64,000 nt of DNA from Planctomycetota bacterium (lineage in GTDB: Bacteria > Planctomycetota > Phycisphaerae > UBA1845), in contig JAJRPG010000027.1 of the NCBI GenBank assembly GCA_024280855.1, positions 25,770 through 89,769 of the forward strand. Direction: 5' to 3'. Shown piece by piece: positions 34,459 through 44,215 of the stretch (positions are counted from its first letter, which is position 1; every line of letters begins with the position of its first letter). Below the pieces are notes generated by a model. It saw nothing but the letters and a program-made list of their open reading frames with translations. It made no database searches and was not told the origin of the DNA. The position numbers and the translations under genes are program-made.

Positions 34459-35400
34459 TTGGCTAGCCAACCTCGACAAGCTGAAACCCCTTGGGCGGAC
34501 ATTTTTTCTCCGGTGTCGCGTATGCACATCGTCATGGTGGTGTTGCTGATGGGCTTCTTGTTTCGTGGGATTATCGAGCGGGGGATGGTTGGTCGGTGGA
34601 TGACCGACGGGAACTGGTCGCATGGCTGGCTGATTCCTGTTTTTAGTTTGTATTTTTTAGGTACGCAGCGGGAGAAATTGGCGAAAGTATCGGCGAGTCC
34701 GAGCTATTGGGGGGCTGTGGTATTGCTCCTGTCGCTGGCGATGTACTTTTTTGGCGCGTGGCAAATAAGAGCGACCTATGTGCAGGCGGTGTCTGTGGTT
34801 GGCTGTATATTTGGTGTGGTGCTATTGCTTGGCGGTTGGTCGGTGCTGCGCATTGCGTGGTTTCCGATTTCGTTTTTGATGCTGTGTATACCCTTGCCTG
34901 GGTTATTGTATTATCAGTTGACGTTTCCTATGCGAACGTTTGCTTCTTCGGCGGCGGCTACGATCATGCCGTTGCTTGTTCCGGGTTTGCATACTGAGGC
35001 ACAGGCGGTGGTGATTGATTATGTCATGCCGGGAAGTGCGCCTGGACAACTTAATGTGGAAGAGGCTTGTAGCGGGATGCGCTTGATGATGGCCTTTGTC
35101 ACGCTAGGGGTTGCGATGGCGTATTTGGGTGAGCGTAGTTGGTGGCAGCGGGCGATTATGGTGGCGTTTTGTGTGCCGACGGCTTTGCTTTGCAATGTGA
35201 TTCGCGTTACCACGACCGGCTTATTGATTGTTCATGGCCGGGAGGATTTGGCGACGGGGACACCGCATCAGCTGCTCGGAATGTTGATGTTGGGGCTGGC
35301 GCTAGGAATTTATTCGGTGGTGGGATATGTGCTTGGTCATTTGTTTATCGAAGATGATAAGGACTCAAGCCATCGTGATTCGGATGTAGTGACGCCGTAA
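34459..35400 (+). CDS. exosortase
   Basis: 313 residues from TTG 34459 (GGAG six bases upstream). Multi-pass membrane transpeptidase of the exosortase family, with about eight helices. The catalytic set is visible: Cys204 in NVEEACSGMR, Arg249 in NVIRVTTTG, His270 in GTPHQ; the early NWSHGWLIP motif is also typical. Exosortases process proteins with PEP-CTERM-type tails and are usually encoded within exopolysaccharide loci, as here. No PEP-CTERM protein occurs in the window, and no EpsI domain is attached. Confidence 0.93.
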   Translation: MASQPRQAETPWADIFSPVSRMHIVMVVLLMGFLFRGIIERGMVGRWMTDGNWSHGWLIPVFSLYFLGTQREKLAKVSASPSYWGAVVLLLSLAMYFFGAWQIRATYVQAVSVVGCIFGVVLLLGGWSVLRIAWFPISFLMLCIPLPGLLYYQLTFPMRTFASSAAATIMPLLVPGLHTEAQAVVIDYVMPGSAPGQLNVEEACSGMRLMMAFVTLGVAMAYLGERSWWQRAIMVAFCVPTALLCNVIRVTTTGLLIVHGREDLATGTPHQLLGMLMLGLALGIYSVVGYVLGHLFIEDDKDSSHRDSDVVTP

Positions 35401-35442
35401 TAATTGTGATCGTATGTTAGATTTTAATCGACGAATAAGACT

Positions 35443-37647
35443 ATGAGTATAGCACCAAAGACAGTACACAATCAGTTAGGCCTGCCTATAGAACATGACG
35501 GCGGAGGCGAGGGACATGCACCGGTGCCAACTATTGGTGATATGGTGTCGATGTTGCGTCGCCGGACGCTGTTGATCTTTTTGCTGACCATATTGTTTTC
35601 GCTCATGTCGATAGGCGGTTTTGCCGTTTGGTGGAAATACTTCCCCGGCTTTCGTTCTGAATGTTTGATTGAGTGTATATCGAATATCCCGGAAACGGAG
35701 CTGTCTACCGGGCAGGACGTGCCACGCGAGGAAGAGCATGCGCGATTTGTGATGTCTCAGGCGGTGCTGCTAAAAAGTCAGACGGTGCTTGCGGAAGCGC
35801 TTAAGGTGAACGCCGTTCGGGAAACAAGTTGGTATAAGGATATTGATGACAATCAGCATTTGCTGATTCTAACGGAGGAATTGTCGGCTTCGCCTGTTCG
35901 GGGTACGAACTTTATTAAGGTTTCTATTCTTTGTAAAAATCCGAACGACCCAGCGGTCATTATTAACGAGGTCGTGACTCAATGGCTTTCATCTGTGAAG
36001 CGTCGCAGTGCGGAAAACTTTGCGTCCAAAGCGTTGCAGGATGCGCAGGAACAGCAGACGCTGTTGGACAGGCAGATCGAGAGCAAGCGAGCGTCTTTGG
36101 CTGAGCTAGCGTCGCGGTTGCCGGCTGGGGCTGTTGATAATCCTGCTAATAATATCGTAGCGCAAAACGTGGCGCAGTATGGCGCGCAAGTCGCGCAAAT
36201 TGGTTTGGAGCTTTCGCAACTAGCGCAGTATCGTCAGATATATAATGACCCTAGCGGGGTGGCGGTCACGGCTGAGGACCGTTCGATTGTGGAGCTTGAC
36301 CCACAGGTGGCCGAGTTATCGCGGGCGTTGTTTTTGTTGGAACAGCAGAAGACGGCTGACCTGGAGACGTATGGCCCGTCGCATAAAGTGATAAGGCAAA
36401 TTGATGCGCAGATTGATGCTTCGGATGAGAAATTGTCATCGAGGCGGCAGGAAGTTTTGTTGCAGCGGCGAAATGATATACGTGAGGCAACAAATGCCGC
36501 GTATGCCAACTCTCAACATTCACTTCTTGAGGTGCAGGAAAAAGTAGCCCGGGCTGAGGCTGCGATGCAGGATCAGGATGATTTGCTGCGTAAGTATCGC
36601 ACGCTGGTTGAGGAGATTAAACAGTTATTGATATATCGGGTGCAACTGGAAGAGTTTATCAAAAGTCGTAGTCGGGTAGTGCGGCGGCAGGCGGCGGTTA
36701 ATGTGAATGTGGTTCAGCCTGCGGCGAACCCGCTAGAGCAGACGAGTCCTTCAATATTTTTGTTACCATTCGGAATTTTCCTTTCGATTTTGTTGCCTAT
36801 GGTGATAGCTATTGGCTTGGAGTTTTTGGATAAGTCGGTGCGATCGCCGCAGGACGTATCGAGGCATCTTGATGTGGCGCTGCTTGGCGTGATTCCAGAT
36901 ACAGATGATGAGGAAGTTTCGATCGATCGGGTGGAGACGGCTGTTCGAGATTCGCCGCGGTCGATGATTGCCGAGGCATTTCGTCAGGTGCGGGCTAATT
37001 TACAGTTTAGTTGCCCGTCGGAGCATCGGCGGGTGGTAATGGTGACGAGTCCGTTGCCGGATGATGGACGTACGACGATTGCGGTGAACTTAGCTATGGC
37101 GACCGCGCAGGCTGGTCGTAAGGTGCTGCTTATTGATGCTAATTTCCGCCGGCCTTGCTTGGATAAGATTTTCAATGTGACGACTCAAGATGGATTAAGC
37201 AAGCTGCTTATTGGTGAGGGGAAACTGGAAAGTGCGGTTTGCCGGACGGATGTAGCTAATCTTGATGTATTGCTAGCTGGTCGTGTGCCACCTAACCCAG
37301 CGGAGTTGTTGGGCAGCACTCATTTTCAAACGCTCATTAAAGATGCGTTGTCTACATACGATCAGTTGATTATCGATACACCACCTCTTCTATTAGCCTC
37401 GGATGCTGCGGTGCTGGCGTCGGCTGCGGATGGTGTTATTCTGGTGATTAGGGCGACGGCTAATTCGCGTGGAATCGCGCGGCGAGCGCTTGGGTTGTTG
37501 TCTGATGTTGGTGCGCATATGTTTGGTGCGGTGTTAAATGCCGCGCCGGTGACGCGGGGTGGTTACTTCCGCGAGCAGCTGCGCACTTATTATGACTATC
37601 AGGTTGAGGTGGGTTCTTCGACGACGGGCCTACCGAAGGATGCGTGA
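35443..37647 (+). CDS. Wzc/GumC-like chain-length regulator with atypical BY-kinase domain
   Basis: 734 residues. Wzz domain with membrane helices near residues 45-65 and ~445-470 flanking a long periplasmic coiled-coil region (200-420), then a cytoplasmic ParA/MinD-like domain (~515-715) and a tyrosine-rich end (YFREQLRTYYDYQ). In bacterial tyrosine kinases Walker A normally reads GEGKST; here it reads DDGRTT, replacing the P-loop lysine by arginine. Walker A' reads LLIDANFRRP where DADLRRP is usual. Walker B (LIIDTPP) is normal. It may regulate polymer length without normal kinase activity. Second step of Wza-Wzc export. Confidence 0.88.
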   Translation: MSIAPKTVHNQLGLPIEHDGGGEGHAPVPTIGDMVSMLRRRTLLIFLLTILFSLMSIGGFAVWWKYFPGFRSECLIECISNIPETELSTGQDVPREEEHARFVMSQAVLLKSQTVLAEALKVNAVRETSWYKDIDDNQHLLILTEELSASPVRGTNFIKVSILCKNPNDPAVIINEVVTQWLSSVKRRSAENFASKALQDAQEQQTLLDRQIESKRASLAELASRLPAGAVDNPANNIVAQNVAQYGAQVAQIGLELSQLAQYRQIYNDPSGVAVTAEDRSIVELDPQVAELSRALFLLEQQKTADLETYGPSHKVIRQIDAQIDASDEKLSSRRQEVLLQRRNDIREATNAAYANSQHSLLEVQEKVARAEAAMQDQDDLLRKYRTLVEEIKQLLIYRVQLEEFIKSRSRVVRRQAAVNVNVVQPAANPLEQTSPSIFLLPFGIFLSILLPMVIAIGLEFLDKSVRSPQDVSRHLDVALLGVIPDTDDEEVSIDRVETAVRDSPRSMIAEAFRQVRANLQFSCPSEHRRVVMVTSPLPDDGRTTIAVNLAMATAQAGRKVLLIDANFRRPCLDKIFNVTTQDGLSKLLIGEGKLESAVCRTDVANLDVLLAGRVPPNPAELLGSTHFQTLIKDALSTYDQLIIDTPPLLLASDAAVLASAADGVILVIRATANSRGIARRALGLLSDVGAHMFGAVLNAAPVTRGGYFREQLRTYYDYQVEVGSSTTGLPKDA

Positions 37648-37677
37648 TTTTCACGCTTGCATCACGGATTATTTTTC

Positions 37678-38796
37678 ATGCCTAAAGTGAATATGCTCGA
37701 CCTTTCTGGTGAGTACGAATTATTTAGAGATAAAGTGCGAACGGCTGTTGATGAAGTGCTGGAGAGTCAGCAATTTATTAACGGTCCTGCGATCAAGCAG
37801 TTGGAGGAGGCGCTGGCGCAGCGGGCGGGCGTGGCTCATGGTATTGCGATTAGTAATGGTACGGATGCGCTGCTTTGTGCTCTGATGGCTTTGGACGTAG
37901 GCGCTGGCGACGAAGTTATTCTTCCTTCGTTTACATTTTTTGCCACGGCTGGGGTGGTGGCAAGGTTGGGGGCTACGCCGGTTTTTGTGGATGTTGACGA
38001 AGCTACGTTTAATATCGATCCGATGTTAGTAGAAAAGGCTATCACCTCGAAAACGCGCGCGATTATTGTGGTCCACTTGTTTGGTCAATGTGCGGATATG
38101 GATGCGATCAATCGCGTGGCTAAGGCTCATGGCGTTAAGGTTGTAGAAGATGCGGCGCAGGCGATTGATGCGACGTATGGCGAAAAGAAGGCCGGGAGCC
38201 TGGCGGATGTCGCTAGCTTGTCATTTTATCCCACGAAAAACCTCGGCGGGTTTGGCGAAGGCGGCTTGATTCTAACGAATGATGATAAGTTGGCTGAGGT
38301 GTCGCGTCAGCTTCGCAATCATGGCGAGTCATCGAGGTATCATCACGATCGTGTTGGCGGGAATTTTCGATTAGATACGATGAAGGCAGCTATTTTGATG
38401 GTCAAGCTGGACAGCCTTTCTGAGTTTACGCAGCGTCGTCAGACTAATGCGGCTGCTTATAGTGATGGGTTGTCTGGTTCTTTCGTGTCGCCGCCTGTGG
38501 TTATGGATAAATGTTCGCACGTTTATCATCAGTATACGATTAAGACGGCGCATCGTGACTCATTGCAAAAACATTTGAATAGTCAGGGCGTTGGCTCTAG
38601 TATTTATTATCCGGTTCCGTTGCATCTTCAGGCGTGTTTTTCCTCGCTTGGTTATGAGTCTGGAAGTCTGCCGGTGACGGAGCGATTAGTGAAAGAAGTG
38701 CTGTCAATACCGTGTCACCCAATGCTTAGTGAAGAAGATGTGAAGCATGTGATGGCCTCAGTGTTGAGTTTCGATCATGCGTGCGTAGAATGTTAA
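37678..38796 (+). CDS. DegT/DnrJ/EryC1/StrS sugar aminotransferase
   Basis: 372 residues from ATG 37678 (frame open from 37657). PLP-dependent fold-type I enzyme that aminates a nucleotide-linked keto-sugar. Visible: SNGTDAL (phosphate-cup region), [21 protein letters not shown] with the Asp contacting PLP, and the Schiff-base lysine in [15 protein letters not shown]. Likely provides an amino sugar for the exopolysaccharide. Follows the Wzc-like gene by 30 bp. Confidence 0.93.
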   Translation: MPKVNMLDLSGEYELFRDKVRTAVDEVLESQQFINGPAIKQLEEALAQRAGVAHGIAISNGTDALLCALMALDVGAGDEVILPSFTFFATAGVVARLGATPVFVDVDEATFNIDPMLVEKAITSKTRAIIVVHLFGQCADMDAINRVAKAHGVKVVEDAAQAIDATYGEKKAGSLADVASLSFYPTKNLGGFGEGGLILTNDDKLAEVSRQLRNHGESSRYHHDRVGGNFRLDTMKAAILMVKLDSLSEFTQRRQTNAAAYSDGLSGSFVSPPVVMDKCSHVYHQYTIKTAHRDSLQKHLNSQGVGSSIYYPVPLHLQACFSSLGYESGSLPVTERLVKEVLSIPCHPMLSEEDVKHVMASVLSFDHACVEC

Positions 38797-38820
38797 AGTA
38801 TTGATGATGGAGAATCTTTA

Positions 38821-39768
38821 ATGCGTGTACTTGTGACAGGGGCAGCCGGTTTTTTGGGGAGCCATCTGTGCGATCGTTTGCTTAAAGATAAGCACGATGT
38901 GATCGCGTTGGATAACCTTTTTACAGGCTACAAACGCAATTTTGCGCATTTGCTAGGCCGACATGATTTCGAGTTTGTCAGGCATGATGTGGTCAACCCG
39001 ATCATGTTTGAAGTGGATTGGATTTTCAATTTAGCCTGTCCCGCTTCGCCGGTTCATTATCAATATAATCCTGTCAAAACGGTTAAGACTTCAGTCATGG
39101 GCACGCTGAATCTTCTGGGGATGGCTAAGCGCGTTAAAGCGCGGATTCTTCAAGCGTCTACGAGCGAAGTATATGGCGACCCGCAGGTTCATCCGCAGCC
39201 CGAATCTTATTGGGGGCATGTTAATCCGATTGGTCCGCGGGCTTGTTATGATGAGGGCAAGCGCGTCGCGGAGACGTTGATGATGGATTATCACAAGCAA
39301 AATGGGATCGATACGCGGATCATCCGCATATTTAATACTTACGGTCCGCGCATGGCTGTGGGTGACGGACGGGTGGCATCAAACTTTATCGTGCAAGCGT
39401 TAAAAGGTGAGAAGCTGACGGTGTATGGCGATGGTTCTCAGACCCGTTGTTTTTGTTATGTGAGCGATCTGGTGGAGGGTATGGTTCGCCTGATGGAATA
39501 CGAAGGTGAAGGGTGTCATGAGCCGGTGAACATTGGCAGTACGGAAGAACGCTCGATGAATGAACTCGTCGAGAGTATTGGGGTTGCTACCGGGAAAAAT
39601 GTGTCAGTCGAGCATCAGCCTTTGCCAAAAAATGATCCGGTGAGACGTAAGCCTGATACGACAAGGGCGAAGGAAAGGCTCAATTGGTCGGCTACGATAT
39701 CGCTGGAGGATGGGCTCAAACATACGGTAGAATACTTCAAAGGTAAGCTTGAAGAGCAGACTGATTGA
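38821..39768 (+). CDS. uxs: UDP-glucuronate decarboxylase (UDP-xylose synthase)
   Basis: 315 residues, ATG 38821. Extended short-chain dehydrogenase with the NAD-binding [10 protein letters not shown], then [18 protein letters not shown], the catalytic set with Tyr-x3-Lys in ACYDEGKR, and [10 protein letters not shown]. The pattern matches UXS enzymes, which convert UDP-glucuronate to UDP-xylose, rather than dTDP-glucose dehydratases. Last gene of the exopolysaccharide run; no glycosyltransferase is present in the window. Confidence 0.9.
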   Translation: MRVLVTGAAGFLGSHLCDRLLKDKHDVIALDNLFTGYKRNFAHLLGRHDFEFVRHDVVNPIMFEVDWIFNLACPASPVHYQYNPVKTVKTSVMGTLNLLGMAKRVKARILQASTSEVYGDPQVHPQPESYWGHVNPIGPRACYDEGKRVAETLMMDYHKQNGIDTRIIRIFNTYGPRMAVGDGRVASNFIVQALKGEKLTVYGDGSQTRCFCYVSDLVEGMVRLMEYEGEGCHEPVNIGSTEERSMNELVESIGVATGKNVSVEHQPLPKNDPVRRKPDTTRAKERLNWSATISLEDGLKHTVEYFKGKLEEQTD

Positions 39769-39844
39769 GTACTTGGTGATGCGTCGTATGATATTTACAT
39801 GTGTTCAGTGCCGCGAAGGTTGAGGGGCGATTTTTTTCGATTGT

Positions 39845-39886
39845 CCTTCCCCCACCCTTCGGGAGTACCCGAAGAATGGGGCACCC
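39845..39886 (+). repeat. family B palindromic repeat, 42-bp exact copy 2
   Basis: Same 42 bases as 30581-30622, in the same orientation. The two copies bracket a 9.2 kb block with the methyltransferase, DUF3179 and exopolysaccharide genes. This copy lies in the 220 bp gap before metH. Confidence 0.8.
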
Positions 39887-39988
39887 GCGCGTTATAAACT
39901 TATACATAGGGAATTGGCGGTATAACCGATACTTAACTATGGGCGATAGGCCGAGAGTTTTTCTGTTCTATGTCAGCGAGTAAACACA

Positions 39989-42900
39989 TTGAATATCATT
40001 GAATATAGTCGAGAACGGGTGTTGGTTTTGGATGGGGCGATGGGGACGGCTGTGCAGCAGTTGGACTTGTCGCTCGATGATTTTCAGGGCCATGAGAATT
40101 GTACGGATATTATCGTCGAGACCGTGCCGGACAAAGTTCTTGAAATACATCGATCTTTCCTGGCTGTAGGTTGCGACGGCGTGCTGAGCAATACGTTCGG
40201 GGCGAACAAAATTGTCCTGGGCGATTTTGGCATTTCTGAAAAAACTTACGCACTAAATAAAACAGCGACTGAGATTGCGCGGTCGGCGTGTGATGAATTT
40301 AGTAAACCCGGTCGTCCGAGGTTTGTATTAGGTTCGATGGGGCCTGGAACGAAGCTGCCGACGCTTGGCCATGCTACTTGGGATGAGCTAGTTGATAGTT
40401 ATACCGAACAGGTTCGCGGCTTATTAGACGGCGGTGTCGATGCGCTGCTCATCGAAACCTGTCAGGACATTTTGCAGGCGAAGTCTGCGGTGGTGGCTGC
40501 GATTGATGCCATGCGCGAAAAAAAGCGGCGTGTGCCTATCATTTGTACGGTAACGATTGAGACAACCGGCACGATGTTAATCGGGACGGAAATCGCTGCG
40601 GCGCTGACCGCGTTGCAGGTCTACGAAGAAATCGAAGGTATAGGACTAAACTGCGCGACAGGCCCGCAAGAAATGAGCGAGCATGTACGGCATTTAAGCT
40701 CGCATTGTGATCGTGCTTTGGTCGTACAGCCCAACGCTGGATTGCCGCAACTTGTTGACGGTAAGCCGTATTATTCGCTAACCCCCAAGGAGCTGGCGAA
40801 GTGGCTGGTCGAGTTTGTTGAAGTGGATGGCGTGAATATCGTCGGCGGTTGTTGCGGTACGACGCCTGAACATTTAGCGGCTGTGGTCGATGCGATGGAA
40901 GGGCGAAAGCCTAAGTCACGCGATGTGAAAACAGAGCCTTCTGTCAGCAGCATGTATCAGTCCGTGTCTATTCATCAGGAAAACGCGGTGCTGGCTATCG
41001 GCGAACGAACCAACGCGAATGGCTCCAAGAAATTTCGTGAATTATTAGCTGCTGAAGACTTAGATGGCATGGTGAGTGTCGCGCGAGAACAGGTTCGACA
41101 AGGTAGTCACTTGCTTGATGTGTGCGCCGCGTATGTGGGGCGTGACGAAACGCAGGATATGACCACGCTGCTCAAGCGATTAGTGGCTGACGTGACCGTG
41201 CCCTTGGTGATTGATAGTACGGAAGTCGAAGTGGTGGAGGCGTCGCTCAAGCTAGCGGGCGGAAAGTGTATTATCAACTCGATCAACCTTGAGGACGGTG
41301 AGGAAAAGCTTGGTAAGCTGTGTCAATTGGCGAGGCGTCATGGGGCTGCGCTGATTGCGCTAACGATCGACGAAGAGGGGATGGCTAAGACGGCAGATCG
41401 TAAGGTGGCGGTGGCTAAGCGGATTTACGATCTCGCGGCGGGGCATGGCATTCATCCGTGCGATCTTATTTTTGATCCGCTAACTTTTACGATTTGCACC
41501 GGTGTTGAGGATGATCGTAAGCTTGGTCATGCCACACTCGAATCGCTGCAACGCATTAAGGATTTGTGCATCGGCAGTCATACGCTGTTGGGATTAAGCA
41601 ACATCAGCTTTGGTATTAAGCCTCCGGCTCGTCGGGTGCTTAACAGCGTGTTTTTACATCATGCGCGAGAGCGCGGATTAGACGCCGCGATCTTGCATAC
41701 GACCGGTATTTTGCCGTTGTATAAAATTGATGACGCACATCGTAAGCTAGCCGAGGATTTGATTTATGACCGCCGTCGTGAAGGCTATGATCCGCTGCAT
41801 GAATTGCTGCGAGCCTTTGAGGATGTGGAAACAGTGGCAGCGGCTAAGCGTGAGCGGCCTGAGCGTGTGGAAGATCGTTTGAAGCAGCGCATTATCAACG
41901 GCGATCGCGTAGACCTTGAAGATGATCTCGACGAAGCGATGCTTACTTATCCCGCGATAGCTATAATTAACGAGATTTTGTTGGACGGTATGAAAACGGT
42001 GGGCGATCTTTTCGGGGCTGGGCAGATGCAGTTGCCGTTTGTGTTGCAGTCTGCGGAGACGATGAAAGCTTCGGTGCGACATCTAGAGCCATTCATGGAG
42101 AAAGACGACGGGGCATCTAAAGGGACGATTGTATTAGCTACCGTGCGCGGCGATGTACATGATATTGGGAAAAACCTGGTTGACATTATTCTTAGTAATA
42201 ATGGCTATACTGTGCATAATTTAGGCATTAAGCAGCCAATTAATAGCATCATCGATGCTGTGAATAAACATCACGCGGATGCCATTGGTATGTCAGGTTT
42301 GCTGGTGAAGTCAACGGTCGTGATGCGTGAAAACTTATCCGTCTTGAACGAGCGAAAGTTAGACGTGCCGGTGGTGCTTGGTGGGGCAGCGCTGACGCGA
42401 AAATATGTCGAACAGGATTTACGGCCTGAGTATAAGGGGGCGCTCTTTTATGCTAAGGATGCGTTCGCGGGGTTGGACGTGATGAACCGTATTGCGGCTG
42501 GTGATACGGCGACGGCGCAGGTATCTCCGCAACAGTCTACGATGAAAGTGGCTGCGGATGGTGGGAATACGTCTGGTGCGGATGAGGCTACTATCGGTAG
42601 CGTTCACGACGAGGCGGTTGAGCGACATGGTTACGCGCCGCCGGTATCAAACATCTCTCGTGATGAGCCAGTGCCTGAGCCTCCGTTTTGGGGTTCGCGG
42701 GTCATAGAATATATCGATCCCAAAGCTGCGGCTGCTTATATCAATGAGAATATGCTATTTCATGTTCAGTGGCAGTATCGCAAGCAGCAGCGCACGCGTG
42801 AAGAATTTGCGAAGTATATCAACGACGAAGTGCGTCCTGTCTTTCGGGATTTGCTGGCTACTTGTGTGAAGGATGACATCCTGAAATTGCAGGCGGTGTA

Positions 42901-43468
42901 CGGTTATTGGCCTGCGCAGTCTGACGGGGATCAGTTAATTATTTATGATCCGGAAGATCGTAGCCAAAAGATCGCGCGGTTTGAGTTTCCGCGTATGGGC
43001 AAAGCGCCGTATTGGTGTATTAGCGATTTCTTTAAGCCTGTTGGCTCTGGCGTTTATGATGTGGCTGCGTTTAGTGTGGTGACGGCGGGGCGTAGGGTGA
43101 GCGAGGTTGCGCGGGATTGGTTTGAGCGGGATCGATATAAAGATTATCTGCACATGCACGGTTTGGGCGTGGAGATGGCTGAGGCGTTGGCTGAGTTTAT
43201 CCATAAGCAAATTCGCATGGAGTGGGGGATTTCTGACCAGGATGCCCGCGATAAGCAAGAGATTTTCAAGCAGCGTTACCAGGGTAGCCGTTACAGCTTT
43301 GGCTATCCTGCTTGCCCAAGGCTTGAGGACCAACTCAAACTTTGGCCTATATTAAAGCCCGGCCGCATTGGCGTGACGCTAAGCGAGGAATTCCAACTTG
43401 AGCCGGAGCAGAGTACGACCGCACTGATCGTTCATCATAAGCAGGCGAAATATTTTAATGTGCGATGA
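39989..43468 (+). CDS. metH: cobalamin-dependent methionine synthase
   Basis: 1159 residues from TTG 39989 (no upstream ATG in frame; weak ribosome-binding site). Transfers the methyl group of methyltetrahydrofolate to homocysteine via methylcobalamin. All four modules are present: homocysteine-binding (1-310; zinc ligands in GLNCATG and GGCCGTT), pterin-binding (~330-610), cobalamin-binding (~640-860; D-x-H-x2-G in VHDIGKNLVDI), and the AdoMet activation domain (~915-1159, with RYSFGYPACP). Full length compared with E. coli (~1227). No cobalamin riboswitch was recognised upstream. Confidence 0.95.
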   Translation: MNIIEYSRERVLVLDGAMGTAVQQLDLSLDDFQGHENCTDIIVETVPDKVLEIHRSFLAVGCDGVLSNTFGANKIVLGDFGISEKTYALNKTATEIARSACDEFSKPGRPRFVLGSMGPGTKLPTLGHATWDELVDSYTEQVRGLLDGGVDALLIETCQDILQAKSAVVAAIDAMREKKRRVPIICTVTIETTGTMLIGTEIAAALTALQVYEEIEGIGLNCATGPQEMSEHVRHLSSHCDRALVVQPNAGLPQLVDGKPYYSLTPKELAKWLVEFVEVDGVNIVGGCCGTTPEHLAAVVDAMEGRKPKSRDVKTEPSVSSMYQSVSIHQENAVLAIGERTNANGSKKFRELLAAEDLDGMVSVAREQVRQGSHLLDVCAAYVGRDETQDMTTLLKRLVADVTVPLVIDSTEVEVVEASLKLAGGKCIINSINLEDGEEKLGKLCQLARRHGAALIALTIDEEGMAKTADRKVAVAKRIYDLAAGHGIHPCDLIFDPLTFTICTGVEDDRKLGHATLESLQRIKDLCIGSHTLLGLSNISFGIKPPARRVLNSVFLHHARERGLDAAILHTTGILPLYKIDDAHRKLAEDLIYDRRREGYDPLHELLRAFEDVETVAAAKRERPERVEDRLKQRIINGDRVDLEDDLDEAMLTYPAIAIINEILLDGMKTVGDLFGAGQMQLPFVLQSAETMKASVRHLEPFMEKDDGASKGTIVLATVRGDVHDIGKNLVDIILSNNGYTVHNLGIKQPINSIIDAVNKHHADAIGMSGLLVKSTVVMRENLSVLNERKLDVPVVLGGAALTRKYVEQDLRPEYKGALFYAKDAFAGLDVMNRIAAGDTATAQVSPQQSTMKVAADGGNTSGADEATIGSVHDEAVERHGYAPPVSNISRDEPVPEPPFWGSRVIEYIDPKAAAAYINENMLFHVQWQYRKQQRTREEFAKYINDEVRPVFRDLLATCVKDDILKLQAVYGYWPAQSDGDQLIIYDPEDRSQKIARFEFPRMGKAPYWCISDFFKPVGSGVYDVAAFSVVTAGRRVSEVARDWFERDRYKDYLHMHGLGVEMAEALAEFIHKQIRMEWGISDQDARDKQEIFKQRYQGSRYSFGYPACPRLEDQLKLWPILKPGRIGVTLSEEFQLEPEQSTTALIVHHKQAKYFNVR

Positions 43469-43507
43469 AACTAAATAGCTATTTTCCCCACCGGTAAGGA
43501 GTTAGAA

Positions 43508-44215
43508 ATGAAGCGTAGTGTTATCACAATATTTGTATGCCTATGGGGCGTTGCAACATTTGCCTATGCACAGGACACGAAGGTTGATCCGAATGCTGTC
43601 CCCAAAGAGATCAATGCCAAGTTTTTGTCCGAAGACCTCAAAGCCGAGGAATGGGTCAATCGATTCGAAATCGAATCGCGTGAGATTTATGCACACCGAA
43701 AAGAAATCGTGGCTGCGGTGAAGTTCACGAAGGGGGATCGTGTGGCTGACATCGGTGCGGGCACGGGGCTATTTTTGGCTCCCTTCGCTGAAGCGGTTGG
43801 TGCGATGGGTAAAGTTTTCGCTGTTGACATTTCCCCGAAGCTTATCGCTCACATGAATAAACGCATCGTCGATGAGGGCATAACTAATGTTGAGGTGGTT
43901 TTGTCTAAAGAGAAATCGACCGAGCTTAGAGATCGTTCGGTTGATGTGGTATTTATCTGCGATACCTACCACCATTTTGAGCATTACGAGGCTATGATGC
44001 GTTCAATTTTCAGTGCGCTTCGCCCCGGTGGGCAGCTTATTGTAATCGATTTTGAACGCATCCCAGGTGTGTCGCGTGAGTGGACGCTTGGCCATATTCG
44101 AGCTGGCAAGGAGAAATTTTCGAGTGAGATTACTCAAGCTGGCTTTCGCCTTGTTGAAGAAATAAAGATAACTGGTTTTAAGGAAAACTATTTCCTTCGT
44201 TTCGAAAGGCAGTAA
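43508..44215 (+). CDS. SAM-dependent methyltransferase with signal peptide
   Basis: 235 residues, ATG 43508 with a strong AAGGAG site. The first ~21 residues form a signal peptide (MKRSVITIFVCLWG...AYA-QD), followed by a class I methyltransferase domain: VADIGAGTGLFL (motif I), VFAVDISPKLI, FICDTYHHFEHY and LRPGGQLIVIDF. Export of a SAM-dependent enzyme is odd because SAM is cytoplasmic; the segment may instead be an uncleaved anchor. It overlaps the following permease by one base (TAATG), suggesting co-expression. Confidence 0.85.
   Translation: MKRSVITIFVCLWGVATFAYAQDTKVDPNAVPKEINAKFLSEDLKAEEWVNRFEIESREIYAHRKEIVAAVKFTKGDRVADIGAGTGLFLAPFAEAVGAMGKVFAVDISPKLIAHMNKRIVDEGITNVEVVLSKEKSTELRDRSVDVVFICDTYHHFEHYEAMMRSIFSALRPGGQLIVIDFERIPGVSREWTLGHIRAGKEKFSSEITQAGFRLVEEIKITGFKENYFLRFERQ

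Noticed and set aside
39769..39988. Cobalamin riboswitch upstream of metH
   Set aside because: The gap is only 220 bp, contains a family B repeat, and no B12-box-like sequence was seen.
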